Assembly (NCBI RefSeq): GCF_013409305.1
Contig: NZ_JACBZJ010000001.1
Span: 1,550,001-1,614,000, forward strand
Length of the DNA: 64,000 bases
Reading direction: 5' to 3'
DNA from: Cellulomonas soli
GTDB taxonomy: Bacteria > Actinomycetota > Actinomycetes > Actinomycetales > Cellulomonadaceae
The notes beneath the pieces were generated by a model that saw nothing but the letters and a program-made list of their open reading frames with translations, made no database searches and was not told the DNA's origin. Positions 12,907-22,833 of the stretch are shown here, one piece after another. Position numbers and translations under genes: made by a program. Within the stretch, counting starts at the first letter, position 1. Each line of letters opens with the position of its first letter.

Positions 12907-13473
12907 TCAGGAGACATGGCCAAGAGGCATGCGCTGCACCGTCCGCCACGAACGAGGGGCGTCGGTCCCGGCGATGAGGAGGGCGTGGTCGACGTGCTGC
13001 GCGAACGGCAGGTGTGGCCGCACGTCGTCTTCGGCCCGTTCGAGGTCGCCCGGAGCGCCCATCGGCCGTTCGGCGACGGTGACATGGGGGTGGATCTCGT
13101 CGAACGCACCTCCGTACGGGGGCCGGTCCGGGAAGGCTCGCCACACCGCAAGCGTCAGCCGACGGAACGGCTCTGCGGGATGGGGCCCGAGCCACAGAAC
13201 ATCTGATCCGAACCAACCCGGTGCCGCGAACGTCGCGTCGAACTCCGGCTCCGAAGCGATGGCGGCGCCGAGGCGGTCGAGGGCGACGGGGCCGAGCTCG
13301 TCCGGCGGCAGGAACGGATAGAGGACCGTGATATGGGCGGGTACACCCCAGCCTGCAGCCCGGTCGAGACGAGCGCGGTGCCGACCGACAACCCCCTCGG
13401 CGGCCGGAACCGGCACGATCACTGCGGTCCGGGTCGCCGGCGGTTGCGGCGTCAGGTCGTCGAGGCTGTGCAC
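12907..13473 (-). CDS. 2'-5' RNA ligase / 2H phosphoesterase family protein
   Basis: 188 residues with the two family-defining HxT motifs: HITVLYPF (about residues 48-55) and HPHVTVAE (about residues 127-134). The 2H fold acts on cyclic phosphates or 2'-5' linked RNA; the substrate here is unknown. The start is GTG (13471-13473) with a weak RBS. It lies alone, antisense to its neighbours, inside the parS-rich interval between jag and rsmG, a pair often adjacent in related genomes. That suggests a later insertion or a locally expanded spacer. Confidence 0.85.
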   Translation of the reverse strand: MHSLDDLTPQPPATRTAVIVPVPAAEGVVGRHRARLDRAAGWGVPAHITVLYPFLPPDELGPVALDRLGAAIASEPEFDATFAAPGWFGSDVLWLGPHPAEPFRRLTLAVWRAFPDRPPYGGAFDEIHPHVTVAERPMGAPGDLERAEDDVRPHLPFAQHVDHALLIAGTDAPRSWRTVQRMPLGHVS

Positions 13474-13921
13474 CTGACGAACCTAGGACGCAGTCGTGGC
13501 CACGCGCCCGGGATTTCGACGCCACCGAACGCTCTCGGCGCCGTGCCTGACCACGGTGGGGGGACGTGCGCCAGGTGTGTCCGTGGTGTCGAGGTCGTTC
13601 GATCGCTCGGTGGTACGGAGGAGCTCCAGGCGCTTCGATCCGTGTCGGTGGTCCGGACTCTCGAGCCGGGAGCCCAACGCCGGTGGCAGCAGGGTCACTG
13701 CGCGTCCCACAGTCGGCGCGGACGACGGAGTCGAACATGCGGATCGGGCCGTGACACGAGCGCGGAAGTCTCTGCACCCGTGAGCGTGGCGCTCGACGAC
13801 AGTGCTGGGCAAGGAGCGTGGTGCGACCGCCGTCCGCGGTGGTCGACGCCCTTCGGCCCTCCCAGGGTGGCTCTGATCGGCATGACGTCGCCCGCGGGCC
13901 GCGCGGCGTGGTGTGCCTGCG

Positions 13922-13937
13922 TGTTCCACGTGAAACA
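13922..13937 (+). other. parS-like site 3 (15/16)
   Basis: TGTTCCACGTGAAACA has one mismatch to consensus parS. Confidence 0.92.
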
Positions 13938-14154
13938 CGTGTGGTGCTCGCCCTGGGCGGGAGCGGGGCGTGCCGGGTCACCGGGCGCGGCACCGCTGCT
14001 GTGTCCGCGAGCACGGCACCAGGTGCCCATCGTGCTCGGCGCGCGAATGCCCTTCGTAGCGTCGGAGGGGTGGCTGTTGGTCGAACCGACCGTGAGCGTG
14101 ACGCTCAGCGGTGTCGTCACGAGGTGCCGGGGAATCGGCGCTTGAGGCGACGCT

Positions 14155-14184
14155 GACAGCGCGGACAGCGCGGACAGCGCGGAC
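14155..14184 (+). repeat. short tandem repeat (9-bp unit x3)
   Basis: Three perfect copies of GACAGCGCG followed by GAC. Located in the parS-bearing non-coding zone. Function unknown. Confidence 0.8.
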
Positions 14185-14923
14185 GACGGGAGCGAGGGGA
14201 CCGCGTGGTGCGCGGCGGCACGGGCGTCTCAGTAGTGCGCGGCGGGCTCGGTACGTCCGCGCGGTGCGGGCGCCGGGGATGCCCCTGATGGCGGATTGCC
14301 GCGGTGCCGTGGTCCTTGTCGCCGACGAGGAGTGCACGAGCGCCTGCCCGGGCGGCCTCTCGGATCGGGCCGCCATGACCTCGAGGCGAGGTCTCCTGAG
14401 GAGAGGGACGTGGCGGCCAGCCCTATGGCGGGCGTGGCGAACGGTTGAGGCCGTGCCCGTCAGCTGCGCCCAGAGACTCTCTGACCCGAGCGCACCGCTG
14501 TCGGTGACGCCGTCGATCGGCCATCCGACGGCAGCGCGGTGTCGGGGAGCGGCGGGCAGGGGCCGGCTGCGGTCGAGGCGTCTCCGGGGCCGCCCGCCAC
14601 AGTGGGGCACCGTCGGCGTGGTCGCCGACCGTCCGACATACCCGCACGGGAACGTTCTGGTGCCCGTGGCGCAGCGAGAGAGCGGGTGGCTGCCGTCCAG
14701 TTCGACTCGCCGCGCGACTCCCGACCGTCAACGGCCGCCGCCTTCGACGGACCCGCGAGTCGTAGCGATGCACACCTGGGATCCGGGCGGACTGCTCACC
14801 GCACAGATAGTCGTCCCGCGTCACCGCAGAGACACACCCTCTGTGCCGGGGCTCCTGCCGGGCTACCAGACCACCGCACCGGCCCTGGGCCGATCCGGGA
14901 GGCGTCTGCCGGACCACAGGGTC

Positions 14924-14939
14924 TGTTTCACGTGAAACG
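14924..14939 (+). other. parS-like site 4 (15/16)
   Basis: TGTTTCACGTGAAACG has one mismatch to consensus parS. Confidence 0.93.
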
Positions 14940-15573
14940 CGCCGGTGCGATGAGGTCCGGGGGCCACGACGCGGCGGGGCCCGCCACGAGCTCGGCCAGC
15001 AGGTGCGGGCTGCCGACGACCGCGGGTGTCGCCGGGGCGATCGGGTCGGTGCCGCGGCCGCTGCTGGCGGCGACAGGCTCGTGAGGCCCGTGCGCTGGGC
15101 GCGGCTGGTCTCGATGGGTCGGCAGTGCTGTTGTCGGGGATGGCCACCGGGCCTGCGCGGGGGAGCCGTCCTGCGGTGTTGACAGTGCGCGGGTCCTCAG
15201 GAGGACGGCGGTCCGCTGGACGACGAGCCCGCGGGCTGACGGCCCCTGGCACGAGTGCGTGCATGTCAGGCCTGCGTGCACACTCGACGTGTTCGCCAGG
15301 CCTGACACCTCGGGCGGTCAGGCATGAGCGGTTGCTCGGCGGATGCGCAGTCGGCCATCCACCGTGTCGGCGCCCAGGCGTGGCGAGCGGCCCTGGGCGC
15401 CGCTCATGTGCCGATCCTTCGTCTGCGCGGTCCGACACAGCGGTGGCAAACCGGTGTGGTCGGCGCGGTTCGGTGGACGGCCCGCGATACGGTGGGGCGT
15501 CGCTCACGACCCCGGCTGGTGTCGAGCTCGGCGCCACGAGGCCGGTCTGATCCTGTGGCCTTGAACGATCACG

Positions 15574-15589
15574 TGTTTCACGTGGAACA
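15574..15589 (+). other. parS-like site 5 (15/16)
   Basis: TGTTTCACGTGGAACA has one mismatch to consensus. It lies only 13 bp upstream of the rsmG start, next to its ribosome binding site, so ParB bound here could affect rsmG-parAB expression. Confidence 0.93.
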
Positions 15590-15602
15590 GGGAGGAGAGC
15601 CC

Positions 15603-16265
15603 GTGGACTCGGACACCCGCCCGGATTCGATCGACGATCCATGGGAGGGCGATCCGCGGCTCGCGGACTACTTCGGCGACTCCTGGCCGGCTGTGCAGGG
15701 CTTCCGCGACCTCCTGGTGCGCGACGGCGTGCTCCGAGGGCTCATCGGGCCGCGTGAGGTCGACCGGCTCTGGGCTCGCCACCTGCTCAATTCGGCGGCC
15801 GTCGTGCAGTTCCTGCCGACGACGGGTCGCATCGTGGACCTGGGCAGCGGTGCCGGGCTACCCGGTGTCGTCGTGGCGGCGATGAGGCCTGATGCCGAGG
15901 TGGTGCTGCTCGAGCCGATGGAGCGCCGCACCGAGTGGCTCAGCGAGGTGGCCGAGCTGCTGCACCTCGACAACGTCGTCGTTCGGCGCGCGCGCGCCGA
16001 AGAGGTGCATGGGGAACTCGTCGCCGACGCCGTGACTGCTCGCGCGGTTGCAGCGATGGACAAGCTCTACGGCTGGGCGATGCCGTTGCTGCGCCCAGGT
16101 GGCGTGCTGGTCGCACTCAAGGGCGAGCGAGCCGAGGAAGAGATCCAGGCCGGCGCGAAGGCCGCCCGGAAGCACCGAGCGGGCCCGGCCGAGGTGCTTC
16201 CAGCCCCGACGATCGCCGGCGTCGAGCAGACACGCGTCGTCCGCGTCATGCGGAAGGGATCCTGA
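15603..16265 (+). CDS. rsmG: 16S rRNA (guanine527-N7)-methyltransferase RsmG
   Basis: SAM-dependent methyltransferase modifying G527 of 16S rRNA, 220 residues. The SAM-binding motif I is VDLGSGAGLPGVVVA (about residues 78-92). The downstream motifs VTARAVAAMDKLYGWA and LVALKGERAEEEI are family typical. The start is GTG 15603 with a strong GGAGGAG 5-12 nt upstream; the upstream open frame is non-coding. The stop precedes the parA ATG by 2 bp, so it is co-transcribed with parAB as in most actinobacteria. Confidence 0.95.
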   Translation: MDSDTRPDSIDDPWEGDPRLADYFGDSWPAVQGFRDLLVRDGVLRGLIGPREVDRLWARHLLNSAAVVQFLPTTGRIVDLGSGAGLPGVVVAAMRPDAEVVLLEPMERRTEWLSEVAELLHLDNVVVRRARAEEVHGELVADAVTARAVAAMDKLYGWAMPLLRPGGVLVALKGERAEEEIQAGAKAARKHRAGPAEVLPAPTIAGVEQTRVVRVMRKGS

Positions 16266-16267
16266 GA

Positions 16268-17887
16268 ATGTTCGGTCGGAAGAAGCGGCAGCCCTTGGAG
16301 GTCGCCCAGCTGATGGCCGCCCAGGGGGAGCCGCAGACCAGTCGTACGGGCGCGACCCCGGCGGTGCCGGTGACAGTGCATGGGCAGGGAGAGAGCACCC
16401 TCGACGCTGTTTCACGTGAAACGCAGCCGGTCGAGGAGTCTCTGGACGCCCGGTCGGACGAGCTCACTCCCGTGCCGGCGCCGCAGGACGCGCCCCTGCG
16501 CGCGGAGCAACCGGGCGCTTCGCCGTGGGAAGATGCGCTGTCGGGGCGCGCCGACGTCGAGCAGGACGTGCACCTGTCACCTTCCGAGACGTCGGACCAG
16601 GGGACCGGAGATGCGCTCCCGCTGTCGGTCGACAACGGTGGGGGCCGGACGGCCGACACGGTGGCAGAACCTGCACGCGAGTCGTCGGATCCGGTGACGA
16701 GCGACGACGCGAACGGGGCCACCTCGGACGTCGACGAGCAGGTGTTCGACCACGACCAGACGACAGGTGAGCGCGCGCAGTCCCACCAGGCCGACCTCCG
16801 GGTCGCCGGCGACGACGTGCCGATCCCACGGACAGACGATCACGACGGAGCCCAGAGCACGGTGAACACTCTCGATCCGGATGAGCAGCGCCGCGCGGCG
16901 CTCGTCCAGAGCCTGCCCACGGTGGACGACGACACGCCCCTGATGGCTGAGCTGCAGCTGGACGCGCGCCGCCGTATCGAGTTGCGGGGACGACGCTTTC
17001 CGCGACCCGACGCCACCCGTGTGATCACGGTCGCGAACCAGAAGGGCGGAGTGGGCAAGACCACGACCACGGTGAACCTGGCCGCCGCCCTCGCGCAGGC
17101 CGGGCTCACCGTGCTCGTGCTCGACAACGACCCCCAGGGCAACGCCTCGACGGCGCTCGGGATCGACCACCGGGCGGGCACACCGTCGATCTACGAGGTG
17201 CTCGTCGAGAGTGCGCCGATGGCGGACGCGGTGCAGCAGAGCCCGGATGTCCCGAACCTCTGGTGCCTGCCCGCCACGATCGATCTCTCGGGTGCGGAGA
17301 TCGAGCTCGTCTCGATGGTCGCGCGTGAGACGCGTCTGCGGAACGCGCTGGAGGCCTACTTCCAGTACCGGCTCGAGAACGGGTTGGAACGCATCGACTA
17401 CGTCTTCGTCGACTGCCCGCCGAGCCTCGGCCTGCTGACGGTCAACGCCTTCGTGGTCGGCCGCGAGGTACTGATCCCCATCCAGTGCGAGTACTACGCG
17501 CTCGAGGGCCTGAGCCAGCTGCTCAAGACGATCCAGCTCATCCAGGCCCATCTGAACCCTGACCTGCACGTCTCCACGATCCTGCTGACGATGTACGACG
17601 CACGGACCAACCTGGCGCAGCAGGTCGCCTCCGAGGTCCGGACGCACTTCCCTGAGCGCACGCTCCGCACCACGGTCCCGCGTTCGGTCCGCATCTCGGA
17701 GGCACCGAGCTACGGGCAGACCGTCATCACCTACGACTCCGGCTCGTCGGGCGCGCTGGCGTACCTCGAGGCGGCGCGCGAGCTGGCCGAGCGGGGCGTC
17801 GGCACGACCGAGGACATAATCAACGACGGCATTCCGGCGTACGGGCACCCCGTCGCCGCCGCGACAGCGACGCAGGAGGAGCAGTGA
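16268..17887 (+). CDS. parA: chromosome partitioning ATPase ParA (long N-terminal extension)
   Basis: Walker-type ATPase that moves ParB-parS complexes, 539 residues. The deviant Walker A KGGVGKTT is near residue 259, the motif [10 protein letters not shown] near 289, and [11 protein letters not shown] near 385. The catalytic domain is normal. The first ~245 residues are acidic, Ser/Asp/Gln-rich and look disordered; typical ParAs have far shorter leaders. A parS-like site is embedded in this extension. The ATG at 16268 is 2 bp after rsmG with a GGAAGG motif upstream; a much later start (about 16942) cannot be excluded but has no RBS. Confidence 0.93.
   Translation: MFGRKKRQPLEVAQLMAAQGEPQTSRTGATPAVPVTVHGQGESTLDAVSRETQPVEESLDARSDELTPVPAPQDAPLRAEQPGASPWEDALSGRADVEQDVHLSPSETSDQGTGDALPLSVDNGGGRTADTVAEPARESSDPVTSDDANGATSDVDEQVFDHDQTTGERAQSHQADLRVAGDDVPIPRTDDHDGAQSTVNTLDPDEQRRAALVQSLPTVDDDTPLMAELQLDARRRIELRGRRFPRPDATRVITVANQKGGVGKTTTTVNLAAALAQAGLTVLVLDNDPQGNASTALGIDHRAGTPSIYEVLVESAPMADAVQQSPDVPNLWCLPATIDLSGAEIELVSMVARETRLRNALEAYFQYRLENGLERIDYVFVDCPPSLGLLTVNAFVVGREVLIPIQCEYYALEGLSQLLKTIQLIQAHLNPDLHVSTILLTMYDARTNLAQQVASEVRTHFPERTLRTTVPRSVRISEAPSYGQTVITYDSGSSGALAYLEAARELAERGVGTTEDIINDGIPAYGHPVAAATATQEEQ
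16408..16423 (+). other. parS-like site 6 within parA (15/16)
   Basis: TGTTTCACGTGAAACG, one mismatch to consensus. It lies in the parA coding sequence and is read in frame as VSRET (with one flanking base each side), in the disordered N-terminal extension. Confidence 0.92.
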
Positions 17888-18990
17888 GCGAGAAGCGACG
17901 CGGTCTCGGACGGGGGCTCGGTGCGCTGATCCCTCAGGGGCTCGACGGCCAGCGCCCGACCGGCGAGCGCCCGGCTGATGTGTTCTTCGGGGACACGACC
18001 GGCGCGGGGTCGGCGACGGCCACGATCGAACGCTCGATCGACCACGCGGACGTCGTTGCGGCCGTGCCACCGGCACCGGCGAACGGGGTTCCGACCGCGA
18101 CATCTCCCTTCGTCGCGGAGCCGGCGACGACCGTCGAGCCGCCCGTCGTCGACGACGGTGGTCTGCTCCCGGTCCCGGGTGCGCGGTTCGCCGAGCTGCC
18201 GGTCGGTCTGATCCGGCCGAACCCGCGCCAGCCTCGCACGGCGTTCGACGAGGATGCGCTCGAGGAGCTTGTCGGGTCGATCCGTGAGATCGGCGTCCTG
18301 CAGCCCGTCGTGGTGCGGGAGGTGGCCGACGGCTTCGAGCTCATCATGGGTGAGCGCCGCTGGCGCGCGACCCAGGCGGCGGGTCTCGAGACGATCCCGG
18401 CGATCGTCCGTGAGACCGAGGACGGCGACCTTCTGCGCGACGCGCTGCTGGAGAACCTCCACCGCTCGCAGCTGAACCCCTTGGAGGAGGCGGCCGCCTA
18501 CCAGCAGCTGCTGGACGACTTCGGGTGCACGCACGAGGAGCTCGCGACGCGGATCAGCCGGTCGCGCCCGCAGATCTCGAACACGCTCCGGCTGCTCAAG
18601 CTGCCGCCGCTCGTCCAGCGCCGGGTCGCGGCGGGTGTGCTGTCCGCCGGGCATGCGCGCGCGCTGCTGGGTCTGGGCGACGGTGCAGCGATCGAGCGCC
18701 TGGCGCAGCGGATCGTCGCCGAGGGTCTCTCTGTCCGTGCCGTCGAGGAGATCGTGTCCTTGGGGGGCGACGAGGAGTCGCCTACCCGTCGGCCGGCTCC
18801 GCGCGCCGGCGTCCGCAACGAGGCGCTCGACGACCTGGCGGCTCGGCTCTCGGACCGGTTCGAGACCCGCGTGAAGGTCAGCCTCGGCAAGGCCCGCGGT
18901 CGTCTCACGGTGGAGTTCGCGTCGGTCCAGGACCTCAACCGGATCCTCGAGAGCCTCGCTCCGGAGGATCCGGGTCTGCTCCGGCGCTGA
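17884..18990 (+). CDS. parB: chromosome partitioning protein ParB
   Basis: CTPase clamp that loads at parS, 368 residues. The N-terminal ParA-stimulating motif [13 protein letters not shown] is at residues 5-17. The ParB/Srx CTPase signature [13 protein letters not shown] is near residue 157. The [24 protein letters not shown] is near residue 220, and the dimerisation domain is C-terminal. The GTG start overlaps the parA stop (GTGA), indicating translational coupling. Confidence 0.97.
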   Translation: MSEKRRGLGRGLGALIPQGLDGQRPTGERPADVFFGDTTGAGSATATIERSIDHADVVAAVPPAPANGVPTATSPFVAEPATTVEPPVVDDGGLLPVPGARFAELPVGLIRPNPRQPRTAFDEDALEELVGSIREIGVLQPVVVREVADGFELIMGERRWRATQAAGLETIPAIVRETEDGDLLRDALLENLHRSQLNPLEEAAAYQQLLDDFGCTHEELATRISRSRPQISNTLRLLKLPPLVQRRVAAGVLSAGHARALLGLGDGAAIERLAQRIVAEGLSVRAVEEIVSLGGDEESPTRRPAPRAGVRNEALDDLAARLSDRFETRVKVSLGKARGRLTVEFASVQDLNRILESLAPEDPGLLRR

Positions 18991-18997
18991 TCCGCGC

Positions 18998-19024
18998 GTC
19001 GGGGCATCCGCTGGGTGCCCCGAC
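18998..19024. terminator. bidirectional terminator between parB and ddl-like gene
   Basis: 9-bp perfect inverted repeat, GTCGGGGCA (18998-19006) with TGCCCCGAC (19016-19024) and a 9-nt loop. It lies in the 93-bp gap between two convergent genes and could serve both. Confidence 0.75.
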
Positions 19025-19083
19025 CGTTTCGCGGTAGTACGTCCCGATTTCACGGGCCTGTACAGTGCGGGAGTCGGCGCCTG

Positions 19084-20031
19084 TCAGGACGACAGAGAAG
19101 CCAGCACCAGCGATCGGTACAACTCTCCGAGGTTGTGGCCAGCGGCCTCTGCGGACTGCGGAAGAAGCGACGTCTCGGTCATCCCCGGGGCGGTGTTGAC
19201 CTCGAGGAACCACACCTCGCCCGCGGCGTCGACGATCATGTCCGTCCGCGAGATCCGGGACAGCCCGAGCGCCTCGTGGGCGATGACGGCGACCTCACCG
19301 ACCCGGACGGCCACGCTCGCGGAGAGCCGAGCCGGCGTGAAGTACTCGGTCCGCCCGGGGTTGTACCGGGCGTCGTAGTCGTACGGGCCATCGGTGACGA
19401 TCTCGACGGGAGGCAGGGCGCGCGGGCCGTCGCCGGTGTCGACCACCGACACCGCGACCTCCGTGCCGGCGACGGCACGCTCGACCAGGGCGGTGTCCGA
19501 GTACGAGAAGCAGTCGACCATCGCGCGCGGCAGCTCGTCGTGCGTCGTCACCAGGCTGACGCCCAGCGCTGATCCTCCGCGTGACGGCTTGACCACGAGC
19601 GGCAGTCCCAACCGTCCGTCGAGCAGGCCGAGCACCTGGGTCGCACCCAGCTCGTGGAACAGCGACTGGGGGAGTGTCACGAAGTCCGGCGTCGCGACCC
19701 CCGCCCGGGCGACGACGGTCTTCGAGACCGGCTTGCTCCACGCCACCCGGCTCGCGCGGGGGTCGGTGCCGAGCACCGGGATGCCGAGCAGGCGGATGAC
19801 GTCACGGACCGAACCGTCCTCGCCGCTGGCACCGTGCAGCAGCGGCCACACCAGGTCGGGGCGCAGCTGGGTCAGCGCGGGCACCAGGTCGGCGTCGACG
19901 TCGTGGACGGAGACCTCGATACCGGCTGACCGCAATGCCTCCGCGACACGGCGACCCGAGCGCAGCGACACGTCACGTTCGTGCGAGAGCCCACCGGCAA
20001 GGACGGCGACCCGAGGGGACGGAGGTGTCAC
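19084..20031 (-). CDS. ddl: D-alanine-D-alanine ligase family ATP-grasp protein
   Basis: 315 residues. The N-terminal domain starts AVLAGGLSHERDVSLRSG and contains the HGASGEDGSV motif. The ATP-grasp domain carries VVKPSRGGSALGVS (glycine-rich loop) and the metal-binding FLEVNTAPGMTETSLLP near the C-terminus. Length matches the short Ddl branch (about 300-320) rather than the about 360-residue housekeeping form, so a second ligase may exist elsewhere. The GTG start overlaps the stop of the upstream aminotransferase (GTGA), indicating coupled translation. Confidence 0.88.
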   Translation of the reverse strand: MTPPSPRVAVLAGGLSHERDVSLRSGRRVAEALRSAGIEVSVHDVDADLVPALTQLRPDLVWPLLHGASGEDGSVRDVIRLLGIPVLGTDPRASRVAWSKPVSKTVVARAGVATPDFVTLPQSLFHELGATQVLGLLDGRLGLPLVVKPSRGGSALGVSLVTTHDELPRAMVDCFSYSDTALVERAVAGTEVAVSVVDTGDGPRALPPVEIVTDGPYDYDARYNPGRTEYFTPARLSASVAVRVGEVAVIAHEALGLSRISRTDMIVDAAGEVWFLEVNTAPGMTETSLLPQSAEAAGHNLGELYRSLVLASLSS

Positions 20032-21371
20032 GCGAGGTCCGGCCCGGGAGCCTGCACCGAGTCCCGGCCCGGGCCGGCGCTCGTGCCGAACAGCTCGACG
20101 AGCTCGCGCTCGCCGCGGACCACGCCCGCGAGACGCCGCACACCTTCACGGATCCGCTCGGGGGTCGGGTAGCAGAACGACAGCCGCATGTGGTCGGACC
20201 CCGTGCCGTCGAAGTAGAAGGCCGTGCCCGGGACGTAGGCGACGCGCGCGGTGACGGCACGCGGCAGCATGTCCTTGGCGTCGAGGCCGTCGGGGAGGCG
20301 GACCCACGTGTAGAAGCCACCGTCCGGCACCGTCCACGTCGCGTCGGGCATGTGCTCGGCAAGAGCGTCGACCATCGCGTCGCGCCGGTCGCGGTACTGC
20401 TCGCGGTACGACTTGATCTGACCGCGCCAGTCGAAGGTCTGCAGGTAGGTGCTGATCGCGAGCTGCGACGCGTTCGACGGGCACAGGATCGCGGACTCGC
20501 TGGCCAGGACCAGCTTCTCGCGGACGGCGTGCGGCGCGACGGCCCAGCCGACCCGATACCCGGGCGCGAACGTCTTGGAGAACGAGCCGAGGTAGATCAC
20601 GCCCTCCTCGCTCATCGACCGCATGGCGGGCCGCGGTTCCCCGTCGAAGCCCAGCAGACCGTACGGGTTGTCCTCGAGCACGAGGACGCCGTGCCGGGCC
20701 GCGACCTCGAGGATGCGCGGACGGCGCTCGAGTGAGATCGACACTCCGGCCGGGTTGTGGAAGTTCGGCACGGTGTAGAGGAACTTGACCCTGCGCCCGG
20801 CCGCACGCAGCGCCGTCAAGGTCTCGTCGAGGAGCTCGGGAACGAGTCCGTCGGCGTCGATCGGCACGTGCACGACCTCCGCCTGGTACGCCCGGAAGAC
20901 CCCGAGCGCCCCCACGTACGACGGGGCCTCGGCGACGACCACGTCGCCCGGGTCGATGAAGATCCTGGTCACGAGGTCGAGCGCCTGCTGGGAGCCCGTG
21001 GTGACGACCACGTCGTCCGGGTGCGCGTCGATGGCCTCGAGTCGCATGACCTCGAGGATCTGCTCCCGCAGGGTCTCGTCACCCTGACCGGAGCCGTACT
21101 GCAGGGCGGTCAGGCCACGGGTCGCGACGGTGCGCGCCGCGAGCTCGGCCAGGTCGTCGAGCGGGAGACCTTCGAGGAAGGGCATGCCGCCCGCGAGCGA
21201 GACGACCTCGGGACGGTTCGCGACGGCGAACAACGCGCGGATCTCCGAGGCGCGCATCGCGTGCGTGCGGTCGGCGTAGGAGCCGAGCCACGGGTCGAGC
21301 CGCGTGCCTGCGGCGGCGGACGTGGGGTGGTGGCCCGACGTCGTGCGCGCGGGCTGCTGCTGCTCTGTCAT
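20028..21371 (-). CDS. PLP-dependent aminotransferase (class I/II, 2-aminoadipate/MocR-like)
   Basis: 447 residues. The PLP-lysine motif is GSFSKTFAPGYRVGW (about residue 265), with the upstream NFHNPAGVSIS and EDNPYGLLGFDG segments typical of LysN/aminoadipate-type enzymes. No N-terminal winged-helix DNA-binding domain is seen, so it is an enzyme and not a MocR regulator. The substrate is not deducible. Translation is coupled to the downstream ddl-like gene, hinting at a joint role in amino-acid or peptidoglycan precursor metabolism (inference). Confidence 0.87.
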   Translation of the reverse strand: MTEQQQPARTTSGHHPTSAAAGTRLDPWLGSYADRTHAMRASEIRALFAVANRPEVVSLAGGMPFLEGLPLDDLAELAARTVATRGLTALQYGSGQGDETLREQILEVMRLEAIDAHPDDVVVTTGSQQALDLVTRIFIDPGDVVVAEAPSYVGALGVFRAYQAEVVHVPIDADGLVPELLDETLTALRAAGRRVKFLYTVPNFHNPAGVSISLERRPRILEVAARHGVLVLEDNPYGLLGFDGEPRPAMRSMSEEGVIYLGSFSKTFAPGYRVGWAVAPHAVREKLVLASESAILCPSNASQLAISTYLQTFDWRGQIKSYREQYRDRRDAMVDALAEHMPDATWTVPDGGFYTWVRLPDGLDAKDMLPRAVTARVAYVPGTAFYFDGTGSDHMRLSFCYPTPERIREGVRRLAGVVRGERELVELFGTSAGPGRDSVQAPGPDLA

Positions 21372-21431
21372 GCCCTTGAGTGTCGCACGACCTGCGGCGT
21401 CACCTGACCGGTGTCCCGCGGGAGTCGTCGC

Positions 21432-21755
21432 TCACACCTCGGCGAGCGCGCCCTCGATCTCCTCGGCGATGACCGCCTTGGGGCGTGCACCGATGACGGA
21501 CCGGACGAGCTCACCGCCCGAGTAGATGTTCAGGGTGGGGATCGAGACGACGCCGTAGTCGCCCGTCACCTGCGGGTTGTCGTCGGCGTTGAGCTTGACG
21601 ATCTTGAGACGACCCTCGTACTGGCCGGCGAGCTCCTCGAGCACCGGGGCGACGAGGCGGCACGGCCCGCACCACTCGGCCCAGAAGTCGACGAGCACGG
21701 GCACCTCGGACTCGAGGACCTCGGACCGGAAGGTGGCGTCGGTGACGTCGAGCAT
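21432..21755 (-). CDS. trxA: thioredoxin
   Basis: 107 residues with the redox active site WCGPC at about residues 28-32 and the cis-proline segment VVSIPTLNIY. It is reduced by TrxB, encoded 27 bp upstream on the same strand, forming the usual trxB-trxA pair. Confidence 0.97.
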   Translation of the reverse strand: MLDVTDATFRSEVLESEVPVLVDFWAEWCGPCRLVAPVLEELAGQYEGRLKIVKLNADDNPQVTGDYGVVSIPTLNIYSGGELVRSVIGARPKAVIAEEIEGALAEV

Positions 21756-21782
21756 GGCGAGTCCTCCAGGGACGAGGGGTGG

Positions 21783-22736
21783 TCAGTCGAGGGGAGTGAG
21801 GCCGGCGAGGTGGTGCTGGGCGTCCAGGGCGGCCGAGCAGCCGGTGCCGGCGGCGGTGATGGCCTGCCGGTAGGAGTGGTCGACCAGGTCGCCGCAGGCG
21901 AACACGCCGGGCAGGTTCGTGGCGGTGGTGCGCCCGTGCACCTTGACGTACCCGTTCTCGTCCAGGTCGACCTGACCGACCAGCAGCTCCGAGCGCGGCA
22001 CGTGCCCGATCGCCACGAACACCGCACCCGCCTCGAGCTCACGGGTCTGACCGGTGACCGTGTCGCGCAGCGTGACGCCGGTGACCTTCTCGGTGCCGGT
22101 GATGCCCACGACCTCGCTGTTCCACGCGAACTCGATCTTCGGGTCGCCCGCGGCACGGTCGGCCATGATCTTGGAGGCCCGCAGCTGGTCGCGCCGGTGA
22201 ACCATGGTGACCTTCGAGCCGAACCGGGTCAGGAACGTGGCCTCCTCGACGGCCGAGTCGCCCCCGCCGACGACCACGATGTGCTGGTCACGGAAGAAGA
22301 ACCCGTCGCACGTCGCGCACCACGAGACCCCGCGCCCGGAGAGGCGGTGCTCGTCGGGCAGACCGAGCTCCCGGTATGCGGAACCCGTCGCCAGGATGAC
22401 GGCCCGCGCCAGGAACGTCTCGCCACCACCGGTGACGATCGTCTTGACCTCACCGGTCAGCTCGAGCGAGGTCACGTCGTCCCACAGGACCTGCGCACCG
22501 AACCGCTCGGCCTGCTTCTGCAGGTTCTCCATCAGCTCCGGGCCCTGGATCCCGTCCGGGAAGCCGGGGAAGTTCTCCACCTCGGTGGTGTTCATCAACG
22601 CGCCACCGGCGGTCACCGACCCCGCGATCACCACCGGCGCCAGACCCGCACGCCCCGCGTAGATCGCCGCGGTGTACCCGGCCGGACCTGAACCGACGAT
22701 CACCAGGTCGTGCACGGTGGTGGACTGCTCGCTCAC
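21783..22736 (-). CDS. trxB: thioredoxin-disulfide reductase
   Basis: NADPH- and FAD-dependent reductase, 317 residues. The FAD motif [17 protein letters not shown] is near residue 14, the redox pair WCATCDG near residue 139, and the NADPH motif [12 protein letters not shown] near residue 155. [21 protein letters not shown] closes the FAD domain. The GTG start (22734-22736) has a GAGGAA site; the open frame further upstream is non-homologous. Operonic with trxA. Confidence 0.95.
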   Translation of the reverse strand: MSEQSTTVHDLVIVGSGPAGYTAAIYAGRAGLAPVVIAGSVTAGGALMNTTEVENFPGFPDGIQGPELMENLQKQAERFGAQVLWDDVTSLELTGEVKTIVTGGGETFLARAVILATGSAYRELGLPDEHRLSGRGVSWCATCDGFFFRDQHIVVVGGGDSAVEEATFLTRFGSKVTMVHRRDQLRASKIMADRAAGDPKIEFAWNSEVVGITGTEKVTGVTLRDTVTGQTRELEAGAVFVAIGHVPRSELLVGQVDLDENGYVKVHGRTTATNLPGVFACGDLVDHSYRQAITAAGTGCSAALDAQHHLAGLTPLD

Positions 22737-22833
22737 AAGGATTCCTCGGGGTCGATGGGTCATGCGGTCGGCACAACGGATCGTAGGCCGGATCTGTTCC
22801 GACCCCCGCAGGCGATCGCCGGCACGGCAGCCC

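Larger units (their letters stand above)
13474..15602. other. 2.1-kb non-coding parS-bearing region
   Basis: No gene can be supported on either strand. The open frames are long only because of GC content; their translations are Arg/Pro/Ala/Ser-rich with no motifs, and none has a good ribosome binding site. It contains three parS-like sites (sites 3-5) and a short tandem repeat at 14155-14184. Confidence 0.65.

Noticed and set aside
12887..14014. Long frames in the parS zone (also 12292-12861 minus, 14111-14935 plus, 14863-15642 minus)
   Set aside because: Arg/Pro/Ser-rich, no RBS, no motif; overlapped by parS-like sites and the real 2H phosphoesterase gene.
15935..17887. 650-codon parA
   Set aside because: The first 111 codons overlap rsmG in another frame; ATG 16268 is the natural start.
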